A stretch of 64,000 nt of DNA from Halogeometricum limi. Its GTDB lineage: Archaea > Halobacteriota > Halobacteria > Halobacteriales > Haloferacaceae. The stretch spans positions 186,001 through 250,000 of the forward strand of contig NZ_FOYS01000005.1 in NCBI RefSeq assembly GCF_900115785.1. Direction: 5' to 3'. The notes beneath the pieces are model-generated. The model made no database searches. It saw nothing but the letters and a program-made list of their open reading frames with translations, and had not been told where the DNA came from. Positions 34,548-43,073 of the stretch are shown here, in pieces (position 1 is the stretch's first letter; each line of letters starts with the position of its first letter). A program made the translations under genes and the position numbers.

Positions 34548-35279
34548 ATGACATCGTTTGGGTTCCAACTGTACAGTCTCCACGGCGTCGACGACCCGCT
34601 TCCGACCGTCGTCGAACGAGTCGGAGAGACCGACTTCGAGGGCGTCGAACTGGCGGGTCTGGGCGAAGTCGAACCGGACACGGTCGCCGACGCGACGAAC
34701 GCGGCGGGTCTCGAAATCGCCGGCGCGCACGTCCCGTTGGAGGCGTTGGAAGAGGAGTTCGAGACGACCGTGGAGGCGTACCGCCGACTCGGTTGTGAGG
34801 ACGTCGTCGTCCCGTGGATGGACCCCGAGCACTTCGAATCGGTGGAATCGGTCGAGGCGGCCGCCGCGCGACTGGACGCCGTCGCGGACGACCTCTCGGA
34901 GCACGACATCTCGCTTCACTACCACAACCACGACCAGGAGTTCGTCGAACTCAACGACGGGCCGGCGCTGACGACGCTCTTGGCCGAGACGGAGAACGTC
35001 GGCTTGGAACTCGACCTCGGATGGGCCGGCGCCGCGGGCTACGACCCGTTGTCGTACCTGCACGACCACGCGGACCGCGTTCGACTCGTCCACCTCAAAG
35101 ACTACGACGCCGAGTCGGGAGACGTGGTCGAAGTCGGCGACGGCGACTTAGACATCGAGGCGGCGGTCGACGCCGTCCGCGACCACGGGTTCGACTGGCT
35201 CATCTACGAGGCGGAAGAACGGCCCGACTCGTACGGGACGCTCGACCACGCCGCGTCGGTGCTCGACGCGTACTGGTGA
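34548..35279 (+). CDS. Sugar phosphate isomerase/epimerase family TIM barrel
   Basis: 243-aa xylose-isomerase-like TIM barrel. Metal-site elements typical of the family are visible: EIAGAHVPLEAL, VVPWMDPEHF, ISLHYHNHDQEFVEL (His/Asn/Glu) and VGLELDLGWAGAAGYDPL, then RVRLVHLKDYD. It has the length of a single-domain member. Together with the AGE-family gene upstream it suggests a sugar isomerisation step, but the substrate is unknown. The ATG at 34548 comes after a 60-base spacer. Confidence 0.88.
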   Translation: MTSFGFQLYSLHGVDDPLPTVVERVGETDFEGVELAGLGEVEPDTVADATNAAGLEIAGAHVPLEALEEEFETTVEAYRRLGCEDVVVPWMDPEHFESVESVEAAAARLDAVADDLSEHDISLHYHNHDQEFVELNDGPALTTLLAETENVGLELDLGWAGAAGYDPLSYLHDHADRVRLVHLKDYDAESGDVVEVGDGDLDIEAAVDAVRDHGFDWLIYEAEERPDSYGTLDHAASVLDAYW

Positions 35280-35347
35280 GTCGTCGGGGGCGAACGACTC
35301 ACGGGGCGGTCGAAACGACCCGAGCGAGACGGAACGGACGGCCGCGG

Positions 35348-35893
35348 TTATGCGGTGGCCGTCGACGAGCGCCGTCCGTCCGCCAGATACCACGCGATGA
35401 GGTTGGCGGCGACGCCGAGGATGAAGAGCGCCGTCGTCGCCCAGAACGACTTGTACCAGAGCACGTCCATCATGACGATGGGACCGTCGACGAGGGGCCA
35501 AAGCGGTTCGATTCGGGTGGAAACGTCCGGTGCGGAGAGCATGTCCGCGAACAGGTGGGCGATGCCGGCGACCCAGACCACGATGAGTCCGATCTTCGCA
35601 CCCAGCTTACTGTCGCGGACGAACCACTCCGAGTCTCCAAGGAGTTTTGTCAGGAGCCATCCGACGATGGGTCCGATGACGAGTGCGAGGAGGGTGACGA
35701 AGAGGACGGTGTGGAACACGCCGTGGTGGTGGATTCCCGGCAGTCGTTGCAGCACGAGGTCCACGTCGGGGAGCATCCCGAACCAGAACCCGGTTCCAAT
35801 CGCGGTGGCGGCGACCTTCTTCGAATCGACGAAGAACCACGCCGGAGCGAGCCATACGAGCGCCATACCGAGGTGTCCGAGTACGTCTACCAT
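35348..35893 (-). CDS. YdjM/DUF457-type membrane metal-dependent hydrolase
   Basis: 181 aa with four membrane helices. The family signature is GMLPDVDLVLQRL followed by HHHGVFHTVLFV and later IAHLFADML: an Asp-x-Asp and several His residues that could bind metal at the membrane. The start at the ATG 35893 (MVDVLGHLGMALVWLAPAW) is supported by the usual N-terminal H-x-G pattern. These proteins have no settled physiological role. It is convergent with the isomerase gene. Confidence 0.82.
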   Translation of the reverse strand: MVDVLGHLGMALVWLAPAWFFVDSKKVAATAIGTGFWFGMLPDVDLVLQRLPGIHHHGVFHTVLFVTLLALVIGPIVGWLLTKLLGDSEWFVRDSKLGAKIGLIVVWVAGIAHLFADMLSAPDVSTRIEPLWPLVDGPIVMMDVLWYKSFWATTALFILGVAANLIAWYLADGRRSSTATA

Positions 35894-36127
35894 CTGTGTC
35901 AGTGGCCACAGGCGGCGGCGGTATGTAGCTGATGGCAGCGACGACGAGACGACACTGAATCGTGCGAGAGAGAGGCACACCGGCCGAGAGACGGACGTCT
36001 CGAATGCGAGAGGAACGCCGCGCGGAACGGACGCGAGACGTCCCTCGCGGGACACGGAACCGTCTCCGGCGGGACGCCTCGTTGCCGAAGCACGTAGTAT
36101 GAAATGCGGCGCGAGACGAGGGACGGT

Positions 36128-37036
36128 ATGAACGTCGTCTCGAACCTCGTCTACCTTCTCGCCGTGTTGGGCGTCGGGTTCGGTGCGCGCCGCGTCGGCG
36201 TCCTGAACGACGCTCGCGCGAACTATCTGACGCAGTTCGCGTTCTACGTCGCCCTCCCAGCACTCGTGTTCGGGTCTACCTCCACGCAGTCGCTCGAAGA
36301 GGTGCTCGAACCGCGTCTGGTCGTCGGATTCTGGGTCGTGCTGCTGGTCGTCGCCGCACTCGGGTGGGCGGTCCACCGAAACGAGTCGTCGCCGGCGGTT
36401 CGGAGCGTCGCCGTCGTGCAGTCGTACCACTGCAACCTCGGCTTCCTCGGCCTCCCCATCACGGCCGCGGTGTTCGGCGGCGTCGTCACCGCGAAGGCCA
36501 GTCTCGTCCTCGGCGTCGGCGCACTCACGCAGATACCGTTGACCGTCGGGATACTCGCACTCGTCAACGACGCCGACGCGGACCTCAGGAGAGAACTCCG
36601 CGGCTTTCTCACCAACCCCGTCATGGCCGCACTCGTCCTCGGCTTCTGCGTCTCCGCGCTCGGACTCACCGTCCCGGCGAGCGTCTCTGCGGGACTCGAC
36701 GCGGTGGCGCAACTCGCGCTTCCGGTCGCGCTCCTCGCCGTCGGCGCGTCACTCTCGTTCGGCGGCCCGTCCGTCGACGTCTCCACCGTCGGGTCCGTCG
36801 TCGTCCTCAAGATGCTCGTGATGCCCGCCGTCGCACTGGTGACGTTCTCGGCGCTCTCGGCGGACCTCTCGACGACACGCGCGGGCGTCCTGATGCTGGC
36901 GATGCCGACGGCCGTCTCGACGTTCATCTACGCGACCGAACTGGGCGGCGACGGGAATCTCGCGTCGGTCAACGTGTTCGCGACGACGGCCGCATCCGTC
37001 GGGACGATACTCGTCGTCCTCCAGTTCGTCGGTTGA
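36128..37036 (+). CDS. AEC-family transporter
   Basis: 302 aa with about ten membrane helices in two five-helix halves, as in the auxin-efflux-carrier family. Typical elements: GFGARRVGVLNDARANYLTQ, FYVALPALVFGS, NLGFLGLPITAAVFG and TNPVMAALVLGFCVSALGL. AEC members export or import small organic acids; malonate, malate and auxin are known examples. The adjacent BKACE gene (convergent) handles beta-keto acids, which makes an organic acid substrate plausible. Start at the ATG 36128. Confidence 0.9.
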   Translation: MNVVSNLVYLLAVLGVGFGARRVGVLNDARANYLTQFAFYVALPALVFGSTSTQSLEEVLEPRLVVGFWVVLLVVAALGWAVHRNESSPAVRSVAVVQSYHCNLGFLGLPITAAVFGGVVTAKASLVLGVGALTQIPLTVGILALVNDADADLRRELRGFLTNPVMAALVLGFCVSALGLTVPASVSAGLDAVAQLALPVALLAVGASLSFGGPSVDVSTVGSVVVLKMLVMPAVALVTFSALSADLSTTRAGVLMLAMPTAVSTFIYATELGGDGNLASVNVFATTAASVGTILVVLQFVG

Positions 37037-37090
37037 AATCGAATCGAACCGAACTAGTTGGACAGCACGTCGGAGCGCTCCCCTCGGAAC

Positions 37091-37939
37091 TCAGGCGTCG
37101 AGGCCGAGCATGTCCCGGGCCTGGGACGGACTCGCGACCTCTCTGCCGAGTTTCCTCGCCACGGCGACGACTCGCTCGACCAACTGCGCGTTCGACTCGG
37201 CCAGTTGTCCGCGCCGGTAGTAGACGTTGTCTTCGAGTCCGACGCGGACGTGTCCGCCGAACAGTATCCCCATCGTCGCGAACGGCAGTTGGTGGCGACC
37301 GAAGCCCAGCGTGTTGAACGCCGCGTCCTCCGGCAGGTCGTCGACGAGGGTCAGAAAGTTCTGCGGCGTCGGGCGGGTGAGCGTTCCGGGACCGAAGATG
37401 AGCGTAGTGTAGACCGGCGAGTCGAGTTCCCGCCGTTCGAGGAGGCCGTACACCTCGTTGAGGTGGCCGTTGTTGAACACCTCCAACTCGGGTTTGATTC
37501 CGCGTTCGACCATCTCATCGTACAGGTCGTCCACGAGGCCCCGGGTGTTCTCGCTCGTCAGGCGGTCGTACCGGTTCAGCGGACCCATATCGAGCGACGC
37601 CATCTCCGGCGCGGGGTCGGTCCGAAGCGGTTGCGCGCGGAGTTCGTCCGGGGCGGCCGTTCCTCCCGTGGAGTGTTGGAGTATCACGTCGTCGGTTCGC
37701 GCGCGGACTGCGTCGGCTATCTCCTGAAACCGCGCCGTCGAGAACGAGCGCTCGCCGTTCGGTTCGCGGGCGTGGAGGTGGACAACGGACGCTCCCGCCG
37801 CTTCCGCTTCTGCGGCCGCGTTCGCTATCTCGTCCGGCGTCTCGGGAACGTTCGGGTTCGCCTCCTTGCCGTGGACGCCGCCGGTCAGTGCCGCCGTGAC
37901 TATCACCGGCCGGTCGGCGAGGAAGTCCTCGTAGCTCAT
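37091..37939 (-). CDS. BKACE (beta-keto acid cleavage enzyme, DUF849)
   Basis: 282-aa zinc TIM-barrel enzyme. Family landmarks: PVIVTAALTGGVHGKEANPN, GASVVHLHARE (Zn His pair), DVILQHSTGG, KPELEVFNNGHLNEVYGL, and TLGFGRHQLPFATMGILFGG then HVRVGLEDNVYY. These enzymes condense a beta-keto acid with acetyl-CoA and split it to acetoacetate plus an acyl-CoA. Specificity among 3-keto-adipate-, carnitine- or amino-acid-derived acids is unknown. Its ATG overlaps the TGA of the 62-aa gene upstream (ATGA), so translation is coupled. Confidence 0.93.
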   Translation of the reverse strand: MSYEDFLADRPVIVTAALTGGVHGKEANPNVPETPDEIANAAAEAEAAGASVVHLHAREPNGERSFSTARFQEIADAVRARTDDVILQHSTGGTAAPDELRAQPLRTDPAPEMASLDMGPLNRYDRLTSENTRGLVDDLYDEMVERGIKPELEVFNNGHLNEVYGLLERRELDSPVYTTLIFGPGTLTRPTPQNFLTLVDDLPEDAAFNTLGFGRHQLPFATMGILFGGHVRVGLEDNVYYRRGQLAESNAQLVERVVAVARKLGREVASPSQARDMLGLDA

Positions 37940-38124
37940 TCGTCCGCCTCGTCGGCGTGTGCGCGGTATATCTCGCAGTCCCGGCCGTGTTCGAGCGCGT
38001 AGCGGTCGTTGCAGATGTCGGCGCGCATCGCCTGGACGAACTCTTCGGCCGCGGTGCAGTACGCGCGGGGTTCGGCAGCATCGACGTTCGGGAGTTCCCG
38101 GTACACCAGTAGCGGACAGGTCAT
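37936..38124 (-). CDS. 62-aa Cys-containing protein coupled to BKACE
   Basis: A small acidic protein with four cysteines (MTCPLLVYREL, RAYCTAAEEF, RADICNDRYALEHGRDCEIY), suggesting a metal site. The ATG at 38124 gives the compact protein, and its TGA overlaps the BKACE ATG. I do not recognise a named family. The genetic coupling hints at a link with the BKACE enzyme or shared expression only. Confidence 0.6.
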   Translation of the reverse strand: MTCPLLVYRELPNVDAAEPRAYCTAAEEFVQAMRADICNDRYALEHGRDCEIYRAHADEADE

Positions 38125-38260
38125 AGGTGACGCTTCGCACACGACGGCCTTAACCGCTTTCTCATCGGTACAGTGCCACGATACCGCCGTACTCGAAGCG
38201 TGGACAGTCCGCCCGACGCCCCAAAGACACACCATCGCTCCCCCGGTAGTACAGAGCCAC

Positions 38261-38779
38261 ATGTCCGACACCGAGGGCGCCGCCCCACGACTCACCGTCG
38301 TCTGCACCGACGGCACCGAAATCGGCTGTACGAACTTCAAAGCCATCGATAGCGGACTCTTACTCACCGACGACCTGACGAAGAACCGCGTGTTCGGCTT
38401 CGTCGCGCAGGACGAGGTGCGGTTCGTCCTCCCCACCGAGACGGCCGAGCGAGTCGTCGCCGAGGCGGCGAGCGACGAGGAGGGCGACGACGAGGAGAAC
38501 GACGAGTTCGAGGACCCGCTGATGCGACTCCCCGGTCTGGGGACGACGTACGCCAAGCGACTTCGCTCCAGCGGGTACACGTCCGTGGCGGAGTTGGCCG
38601 ATGCGGACGCGGAGACGCTGGCGGAGGAAACCGGTGCAAACGAGTCGCAGGCGACAGAGTGGGTCGAACGGGCCCGTGAACAAGTCGACGGAAAGGCCGA
38701 CGGGAGCGGAGAAGATAGCGACGAAGACGACGGAGAGAACGAAGGTGAGAGCGAAGAGCGGACAGCGAAGGAGGACTGA
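38261..38779 (+). CDS. Acidic protein with helix-hairpin-helix domain
   Basis: 172 aa. The N-terminal 75 residues are a small beta-rich domain (LTVVCTDGTEIGCTNFKAID, GLLLTDDLTKNRVFGFVAQD). Residues 90-140 are a helix-hairpin-helix pair (LPGLGTTYAKRLRSSGYTSV, ELADADAETLAEETGA), as in DNA polymerase-lambda/radA-like HhH folds that bind DNA nonspecifically. The tail is highly acidic and low-complexity (EDSDEDDGENEGESEE). Proteins of this architecture are common in haloarchaea and are not functionally assigned. Start at the ATG 38261, divergent from the 62-aa gene. Confidence 0.75.
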   Translation: MSDTEGAAPRLTVVCTDGTEIGCTNFKAIDSGLLLTDDLTKNRVFGFVAQDEVRFVLPTETAERVVAEAASDEEGDDEENDEFEDPLMRLPGLGTTYAKRLRSSGYTSVAELADADAETLAEETGANESQATEWVERAREQVDGKADGSGEDSDEDDGENEGESEERTAKED

Positions 38780-39041
38780 GTTCGGCCCGCCCGTCTTCGA
38801 CAGTCGACTCGTTTGCTTGCCGTCATCCGAGCGGACAGGGGTGCCGCGTTCGAACCGTTCAGACCCTCAGACGCGGTGGAGACTGTCTGTTTTTCGTACC
38901 AATTCAGAGACATATATACCGGTTTGCGACGGCATCGATACCCGATAGATACCTCCTAAACGGCGGTATTCTGAGCGTTGAACAGATATTTCAGGCAGTA
39001 GAGCCGCCAGAGCTAAGTAGAAATCAGACGTGAAACAAACC

Positions 39042-39872
39042 ATGCACAACCCAGCGGAACTGCTGTCAGACGAGATAGGGGAAATCTTCCAGTGGGTCTT
39101 CGAAGAGGCAGGAAGTGAACTCTACCTCGTCAATCCCACTGCCGACGCTCTCGAGCAGGCAGTGGAGTCTCTCAGTACGTTCTCGGGTGAGAAGCCGGAA
39201 CTTCGGGTACTCGGGACGAAAGGCGTGCTCCGCGAAGTGATGGAGGACTTCCTCATCGCGAGCCGGACCGCCGACCTGTTAGAGGAGGGGGCACTGTCGC
39301 TGCGCGTCCTCGGCGACGCGAGCGGACACAAGCCGAACCTGATGGTCTCCGAATCGTCCGTCACGACAGTCGTCGGCGCAGACGGACTCCTCGCGGGCCT
39401 CCGAACGAACGACGACGAGTTCACGGCGGACGTCCGTTCGACGTACGAGACCCGTTTCGAGGAGTGCGACTCGTACAAACTTCACACGCCCGCGTTCAGC
39501 CACATCGAGGCGAGTATCGAGGACCGACTGGGGCCGGACTGCCGAACCGACTTCGTCGACTTCGTGGCGAACCTTCAGACCGCACGCGGCGACAGCGACG
39601 GCCCGGACGAGGTGACCATCAGTCTCCTCGTCGCCGCGCGGAACCGAGAACTGTTCTACGACGTCTCCCGATGGGCCGAAGACATCGGCCTCGCCTCGAA
39701 AGCGACGTTCTCGCGGAAGAAGACCGAACTCGAAGAGCGGGGCCTCATCGGGACGGAGAAAGTCCCCATCGACGTGGGGCGCCCGCGTCTCCGCCTGGTC
39801 ATCGGCGACGAACGACTCCGGGACGCCAGCGTCGAGCAACTCGCCGGTGTCGCACAGAGTACGAGTAGCTAA
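39042..39872 (+). CDS. tbsP: TbsP-like transcriptional regulator
   Basis: 276 aa. Residues 1-160 form an alpha/beta sensor-like domain (ELYLVNPTADALEQAVESL, LRVLGTKGVLREVMEDFLI). The last 90 residues hold a winged helix: TISLLVAARNRELFYDVSRW, IGLASKATFSRKKTELEERG, VPIDVGRPRLRLVIGDERL. This layout matches the haloarchaeal TbsP family, which acts alongside TrmB in controlling glycolytic/gluconeogenic genes in Haloferax. The ATG at 39042 is preferred to the GTG at 39030. It stands alone between unrelated genes, so targets are probably in trans. The family assignment rests on memory of the conserved C-terminal segment. Confidence 0.8.
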   Translation: MHNPAELLSDEIGEIFQWVFEEAGSELYLVNPTADALEQAVESLSTFSGEKPELRVLGTKGVLREVMEDFLIASRTADLLEEGALSLRVLGDASGHKPNLMVSESSVTTVVGADGLLAGLRTNDDEFTADVRSTYETRFEECDSYKLHTPAFSHIEASIEDRLGPDCRTDFVDFVANLQTARGDSDGPDEVTISLLVAARNRELFYDVSRWAEDIGLASKATFSRKKTELEERGLIGTEKVPIDVGRPRLRLVIGDERLRDASVEQLAGVAQSTSS

Positions 39873-40019
39873 CACCGGTCTCGGACTCGTTCCGTTCCGT
39901 TCGTTCTGTTTTCCTGGCCGACGGTGGTTCGAGTGTTCGGTGAGGTGCACGACGTCTCGCTCGCCTCGCGACTGTCACGACGCCTACCGACGAGTGAGGT
40001 GCCTCTGTTCACGAGCTAG

Positions 40020-40042
40020 CAAAACTGTCTTTTTCAGTTTTG
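40020..40042. promoter_or_regulatory. Perfect 8-bp inverted repeat upstream of VOC/hydrolase operon
   Basis: CAAAACTG (40020-40027) and CAGTTTTG (40035-40042) are exact reverse complements around a TCTTTTT loop, 90 bases before the dioxygenase start and about 150 after the tbsP stop. It could be a repressor operator of the operon or a T-rich terminator of the upstream gene. Confidence 0.5.
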
Positions 40043-40131
40043 ATTCCAGAAGTGGACCTCGTACAGATACCGGCACAGTGCACCTGCACCAGGGGGTTTG
40101 AGGCAGTTCGGAGTCGAACGTAGGGAGTACG

Positions 40132-41070
40132 ATGCTCACGGATACGCCGGGAATCCACCACGTCACCTCGATGGTCGGTGACCCGCAAGAGAACCTCGAC
40201 TTCTACGTCGGCGTCCTCGGGTTGAAACTGGTGAAGCGGACCGTCAACCACGAGGACGTGCTCCGATATCACTTCTACTACGGCAACAGAGACGGTGACC
40301 TCGGCACCGTCTACACCTGCTTTCCGTATCCGAACGAACCACCCGGGCGTCGGGGGCGGCCGCAACTGACGAGTGCGGCGTTCGCCGTCCCCGAAGGCAG
40401 CCTCGACTTCTGGGAACGTCGGCTCACGGACCGCGGCGTCGACGTCGAACGCCGCGGACGGTTCGGCGAACGTCTCCTCCGGTTCGAGGACTCCTCGGGG
40501 ACGAGGCTCGAACTCGTCGCCGCGTCGACACCGGTCGAACCGTGGCAGGAGGGACCGGTGCCGACGGAGTTCGCGATACGCGGCGTTCACGGCGTCACCG
40601 CGCTCTCGGCGGACGCGTTCCAGACGGCGAGCGTGCTGGAGACGTTGGGTCTCGAACTTGTCGACGAAGAGGGTGACCGCGTGAGATACCGTGCGCCGGG
40701 CGACCACGCCGCCGTCTTCGACCTGTTGGACCGACGCGAGGGGTTCGGTCGCGAAGGCGTCGGGTCGATTCATCACGTCGCTCTCCGCGTCGCGAGCGAG
40801 GAGGAACTACGCGAGTGGCACGACCTGTTCCGCGAACGCGACGTGACGGTCTCTCGCATCCGTGACCGCCACTACTACCGCGCCATCTACGTCCGCGAAC
40901 CCGGCGGTATCCTCATCGAACTCTCGACGGAGCGTCCCGGACTCGCCGTCGACGAGGACGCCGACAGCCTCGGGACGTCGCTCGTCCTCCCGCCGTGGGC
41001 CGAGGAGGACCGCGAGATGATAACCGACCAACTGCCACCGGTCGAGGTTCCGAGCGGTCGGAGCGAGTGA
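40132..41070 (+). CDS. VOC ring-cleaving dioxygenase, second paralog
   Basis: 312 aa with two VOC modules. Metal ligand positions: H in TPGIHHVTSMVGD, H in GSIHHVALRV and E in GGILIELSTERPG. The hinge LKLVKRTVNHEDVLRYHFYY parallels the paralog at 26107. Ends at a TGA that overlaps the ATG of the hydrolase gene, so the two are co-translated. In Bacillus, MhqO-type dioxygenases and MhqD-type hydrolases are likewise encoded together and protect against quinones; the same pairing here suggests quinone or hydroquinone detoxification. Confidence 0.9.
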   Translation: MLTDTPGIHHVTSMVGDPQENLDFYVGVLGLKLVKRTVNHEDVLRYHFYYGNRDGDLGTVYTCFPYPNEPPGRRGRPQLTSAAFAVPEGSLDFWERRLTDRGVDVERRGRFGERLLRFEDSSGTRLELVAASTPVEPWQEGPVPTEFAIRGVHGVTALSADAFQTASVLETLGLELVDEEGDRVRYRAPGDHAAVFDLLDRREGFGREGVGSIHHVALRVASEEELREWHDLFRERDVTVSRIRDRHYYRAIYVREPGGILIELSTERPGLAVDEDADSLGTSLVLPPWAEEDREMITDQLPPVEVPSGRSE

Positions 41071-41741
41071 TGGTCGCGGGCGACTCGCCGACTGCGACGG
41101 CCTCCGGCCCGCACGCCGGGAGACCGGTGGTCACGAGCGGTGCGCCTCGCGGCGCGACGGCGGCAGTCGTCGTCTGTCTCCACGGACGCGGCGCGACGGC
41201 ACAGGGCGTCGTCAATCTCTTCGACCCGGTGTACCGACACGGCGTCACCTTCGTCGCGCCACAGGCCGACCGGAGTCGGTGGTACCCGTACGCCGCGACG
41301 GAACCGGTCGGCCGAAACGAACCGCACCGCTCTTCGGCCGTCGAGGTCCTCGACAGTCTGGTCAGACACGTCGTCTCGACGTTCGGCGTCGGTCGAAGTC
41401 ACGTCGTCCTCGCCGGGTTCTCGCAGGGAGCCTCCGTCGTCGCCGAGTACGCCGCACACACCGGTTCTGCGAGCCCCGTCGTCGTCCTGAGCGGAACGCT
41501 ACTCGGCCCAACGATAGACACCGAGCGGTATTCGGGGCGCCTCGACGGAACGCCGGTGTTCGTCGGCGGTGGCGCGGACGACGAGCGAGTCCCCCCGGCG
41601 CGCCTCAGAGCGACCGCGGACGTGCTTCGCTCGCTCGGTGGCGACGTGACCGAACGAGTCTCCGACGGCGCCGGTCACGAAGTCACGGACGATGAGTTCG
41701 AGTACGTCCGCTCACTTCTCGCATCGCTCGTCGGTGGGTAA
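41070..41741 (+). CDS. Alpha/beta hydrolase, phospholipase/carboxylesterase family (MhqD-like)
   Basis: 223 aa. The oxyanion strand VVVCLHGRGATAQGV, nucleophile elbow LAGFSQGASVV (Ser of G-F-S-Q-G), then the Asp region GGGADDERVPP and the His in GAGHEVTDDE complete the triad. Length and motifs fit the MhqD/YodD branch of the carboxylesterase family. The ATG overlaps the TGA of the dioxygenase gene by one base, which supports joint function in processing ring-cleavage products. Cytoplasmic, no signal peptide. Confidence 0.9.
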   Translation: MVAGDSPTATASGPHAGRPVVTSGAPRGATAAVVVCLHGRGATAQGVVNLFDPVYRHGVTFVAPQADRSRWYPYAATEPVGRNEPHRSSAVEVLDSLVRHVVSTFGVGRSHVVLAGFSQGASVVAEYAAHTGSASPVVVLSGTLLGPTIDTERYSGRLDGTPVFVGGGADDERVPPARLRATADVLRSLGGDVTERVSDGAGHEVTDDEFEYVRSLLASLVGG

Positions 41742-41802
41742 AACCGAGAAATAACAAATAACGGAAGCGGTCGTTCGCCGTGGCCGCGCGGGCGTTCGCT
41801 CC

Positions 41803-42156
41803 TCAGGCGGCCATGCTGCGGCACGTCTCGGCGCACTCGCGGAGCGTCTCGGCGCAGACCTGACAGTGGTCGGCGTCGTGCGACTCGCACTCGTCGGCGC
41901 ACGCCTCGCACGCGTCCGCGCACGTCTCGGCGAGGTCGGAACTGTAGTCGGAGCCGCGAGCCATCAGTCGAGCGTGCAGCGACGCGATGTCGGCGACGTC
42001 CCGGCAGAGGCGAGCGCACGCTTCCATCTCCTCGTCACCGAGACACTCGTCCGCGCACCACTCGCAGACTTCGGCTGCCTCCGTGCAGTTCTCGATGCAG
42101 TCGCGCTGTTCCTCGATCAGGTGATCCATCTTCGAGAGCGTATCCGTGATAGACAT
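41803..42156 (-). CDS. Cys-rich four-helix-bundle copper-binding protein
   Basis: 117 aa with 15 cysteines in C-x2-C and C-x3-C spacings along amphipathic helices (CIENCTEAAEVCEWCADEC, CADACEACADECESHDADHC). This is the pattern of Csp copper-storage proteins and the DUF326 family. No signal peptide, so it would hold Cu(I) in the cytoplasm. The ATG at 42156 begins MSITDTLSKMDHL. It is in tail-to-tail arrangement with the hydrolase gene and has its own transcription unit. Confidence 0.88.
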   Translation of the reverse strand: MSITDTLSKMDHLIEEQRDCIENCTEAAEVCEWCADECLGDEEMEACARLCRDVADIASLHARLMARGSDYSSDLAETCADACEACADECESHDADHCQVCAETLRECAETCRSMAA

Positions 42157-42236
42157 GGCGACTAGTGGCGACGCGAGCCGCAGCCACCATCTTTCTGGCT
42201 GAGTATACAAGTCGGTTTGTGCGGGCCGCCGAGGAC

Positions 42237-43073
42237 TCACTCGACGGTAAACCGAATCGTGATTCCGTCCGGGTCGACGACCGCGAATCCTGTCTCACGG
42301 TCGGCCGTCGAGACACCGTCGTCCGCGAGTCGCCGCCGGACCGTAGAGAGCGTCTCCGCGTCTGCGACGACCACCTCGAACCACGCCAGACCGCGACCGC
42401 CCACCGGCGTCGACCGGCCGTTCCACGTGTTCAGACCGAGGTGGTGGTGGTAGTCGCCCGCGGCGACGAACAGCGCGTTCGAGAGTTCCGTCTGGAGGCG
42501 GAGTCCGAGCGTATCGACGTAGAACGTCCGCGCCGCCGCGAGCGACGACACTTCGAGGTGGACGTGTCCCGTCGTCGTTTCGGGCGGGACTTCCTCTGAG
42601 CCGTCCGACCGGGACGCGAGAGTCGAGAGGTCCAGCGGAATCGTCCCGATTCGCACTCGTCCGTCCGCAGTCCGCGGCCACTCCTCGCGCGACCGGTCGG
42701 CGTATATCTCGACGCCGTTGCCCTCGGGGTCCGAGAGGTAGAGCGCTTCGCTCACGTAGTGGTCCGACGCCCCGTCTAACTCCCAGCGGTCGCGAATCCG
42801 TTCGAGCGCGGCGCCCAACGCCGCCCGCGAGGGAACGAGGAAGGCGTTGTGAAACAGTCCCGTCTGGTCCGACGTTCTCGGCGGTGCGTCCTCGTCTCTC
42901 GTCAGGACGAGAAGCGGCATCTCGCCCGCGCCGAGCGTCGCTTCCGACTCCGTCCGCGATTGGACCGCAAGGCCGACGACGTCGCGGTAGAACGCGACCA
43001 CCTCGTCGAGGTCGGAGACGGTCAGCGACGTGCGGCCGATTCGCGCGTGGTCCGGGACGATGGACGGGGTCAT
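42237..43073 (-). CDS. VOC-family protein (CatE-like catechol 2,3-dioxygenase type)
   Basis: 278 aa with two VOC modules. The N-terminal module begins RIGRTSLTVSDLDEVVAFYR. The C-terminal one begins GHVHLEVSSLAAARTFYV and contains HHHLGLNTWNG. The final FAVVDPDGITIRF supplies the E/D region, although the usual metal Glu is not obvious. Likely acts on catechol-like rings or is a glyoxalase relative. Its first codons (about 43029-43061) are duplicated at 51668-51700, where a 5' stub of a related gene remains. Confidence 0.88.
   Translation of the reverse strand: MTPSIVPDHARIGRTSLTVSDLDEVVAFYRDVVGLAVQSRTESEATLGAGEMPLLVLTRDEDAPPRTSDQTGLFHNAFLVPSRAALGAALERIRDRWELDGASDHYVSEALYLSDPEGNGVEIYADRSREEWPRTADGRVRIGTIPLDLSTLASRSDGSEEVPPETTTGHVHLEVSSLAAARTFYVDTLGLRLQTELSNALFVAAGDYHHHLGLNTWNGRSTPVGGRGLAWFEVVVADAETLSTVRRRLADDGVSTADRETGFAVVDPDGITIRFTVE
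43029..43061 (-). repeat. 33-bp direct repeat, copy in the intact VOC gene
   Basis: 32 of 33 bases match 51668-51700 in the same orientation. Both encode VPDHARIGRT in the same frame near a start codon. The two copies bracket the ABC-importer island. Confidence 0.8.
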
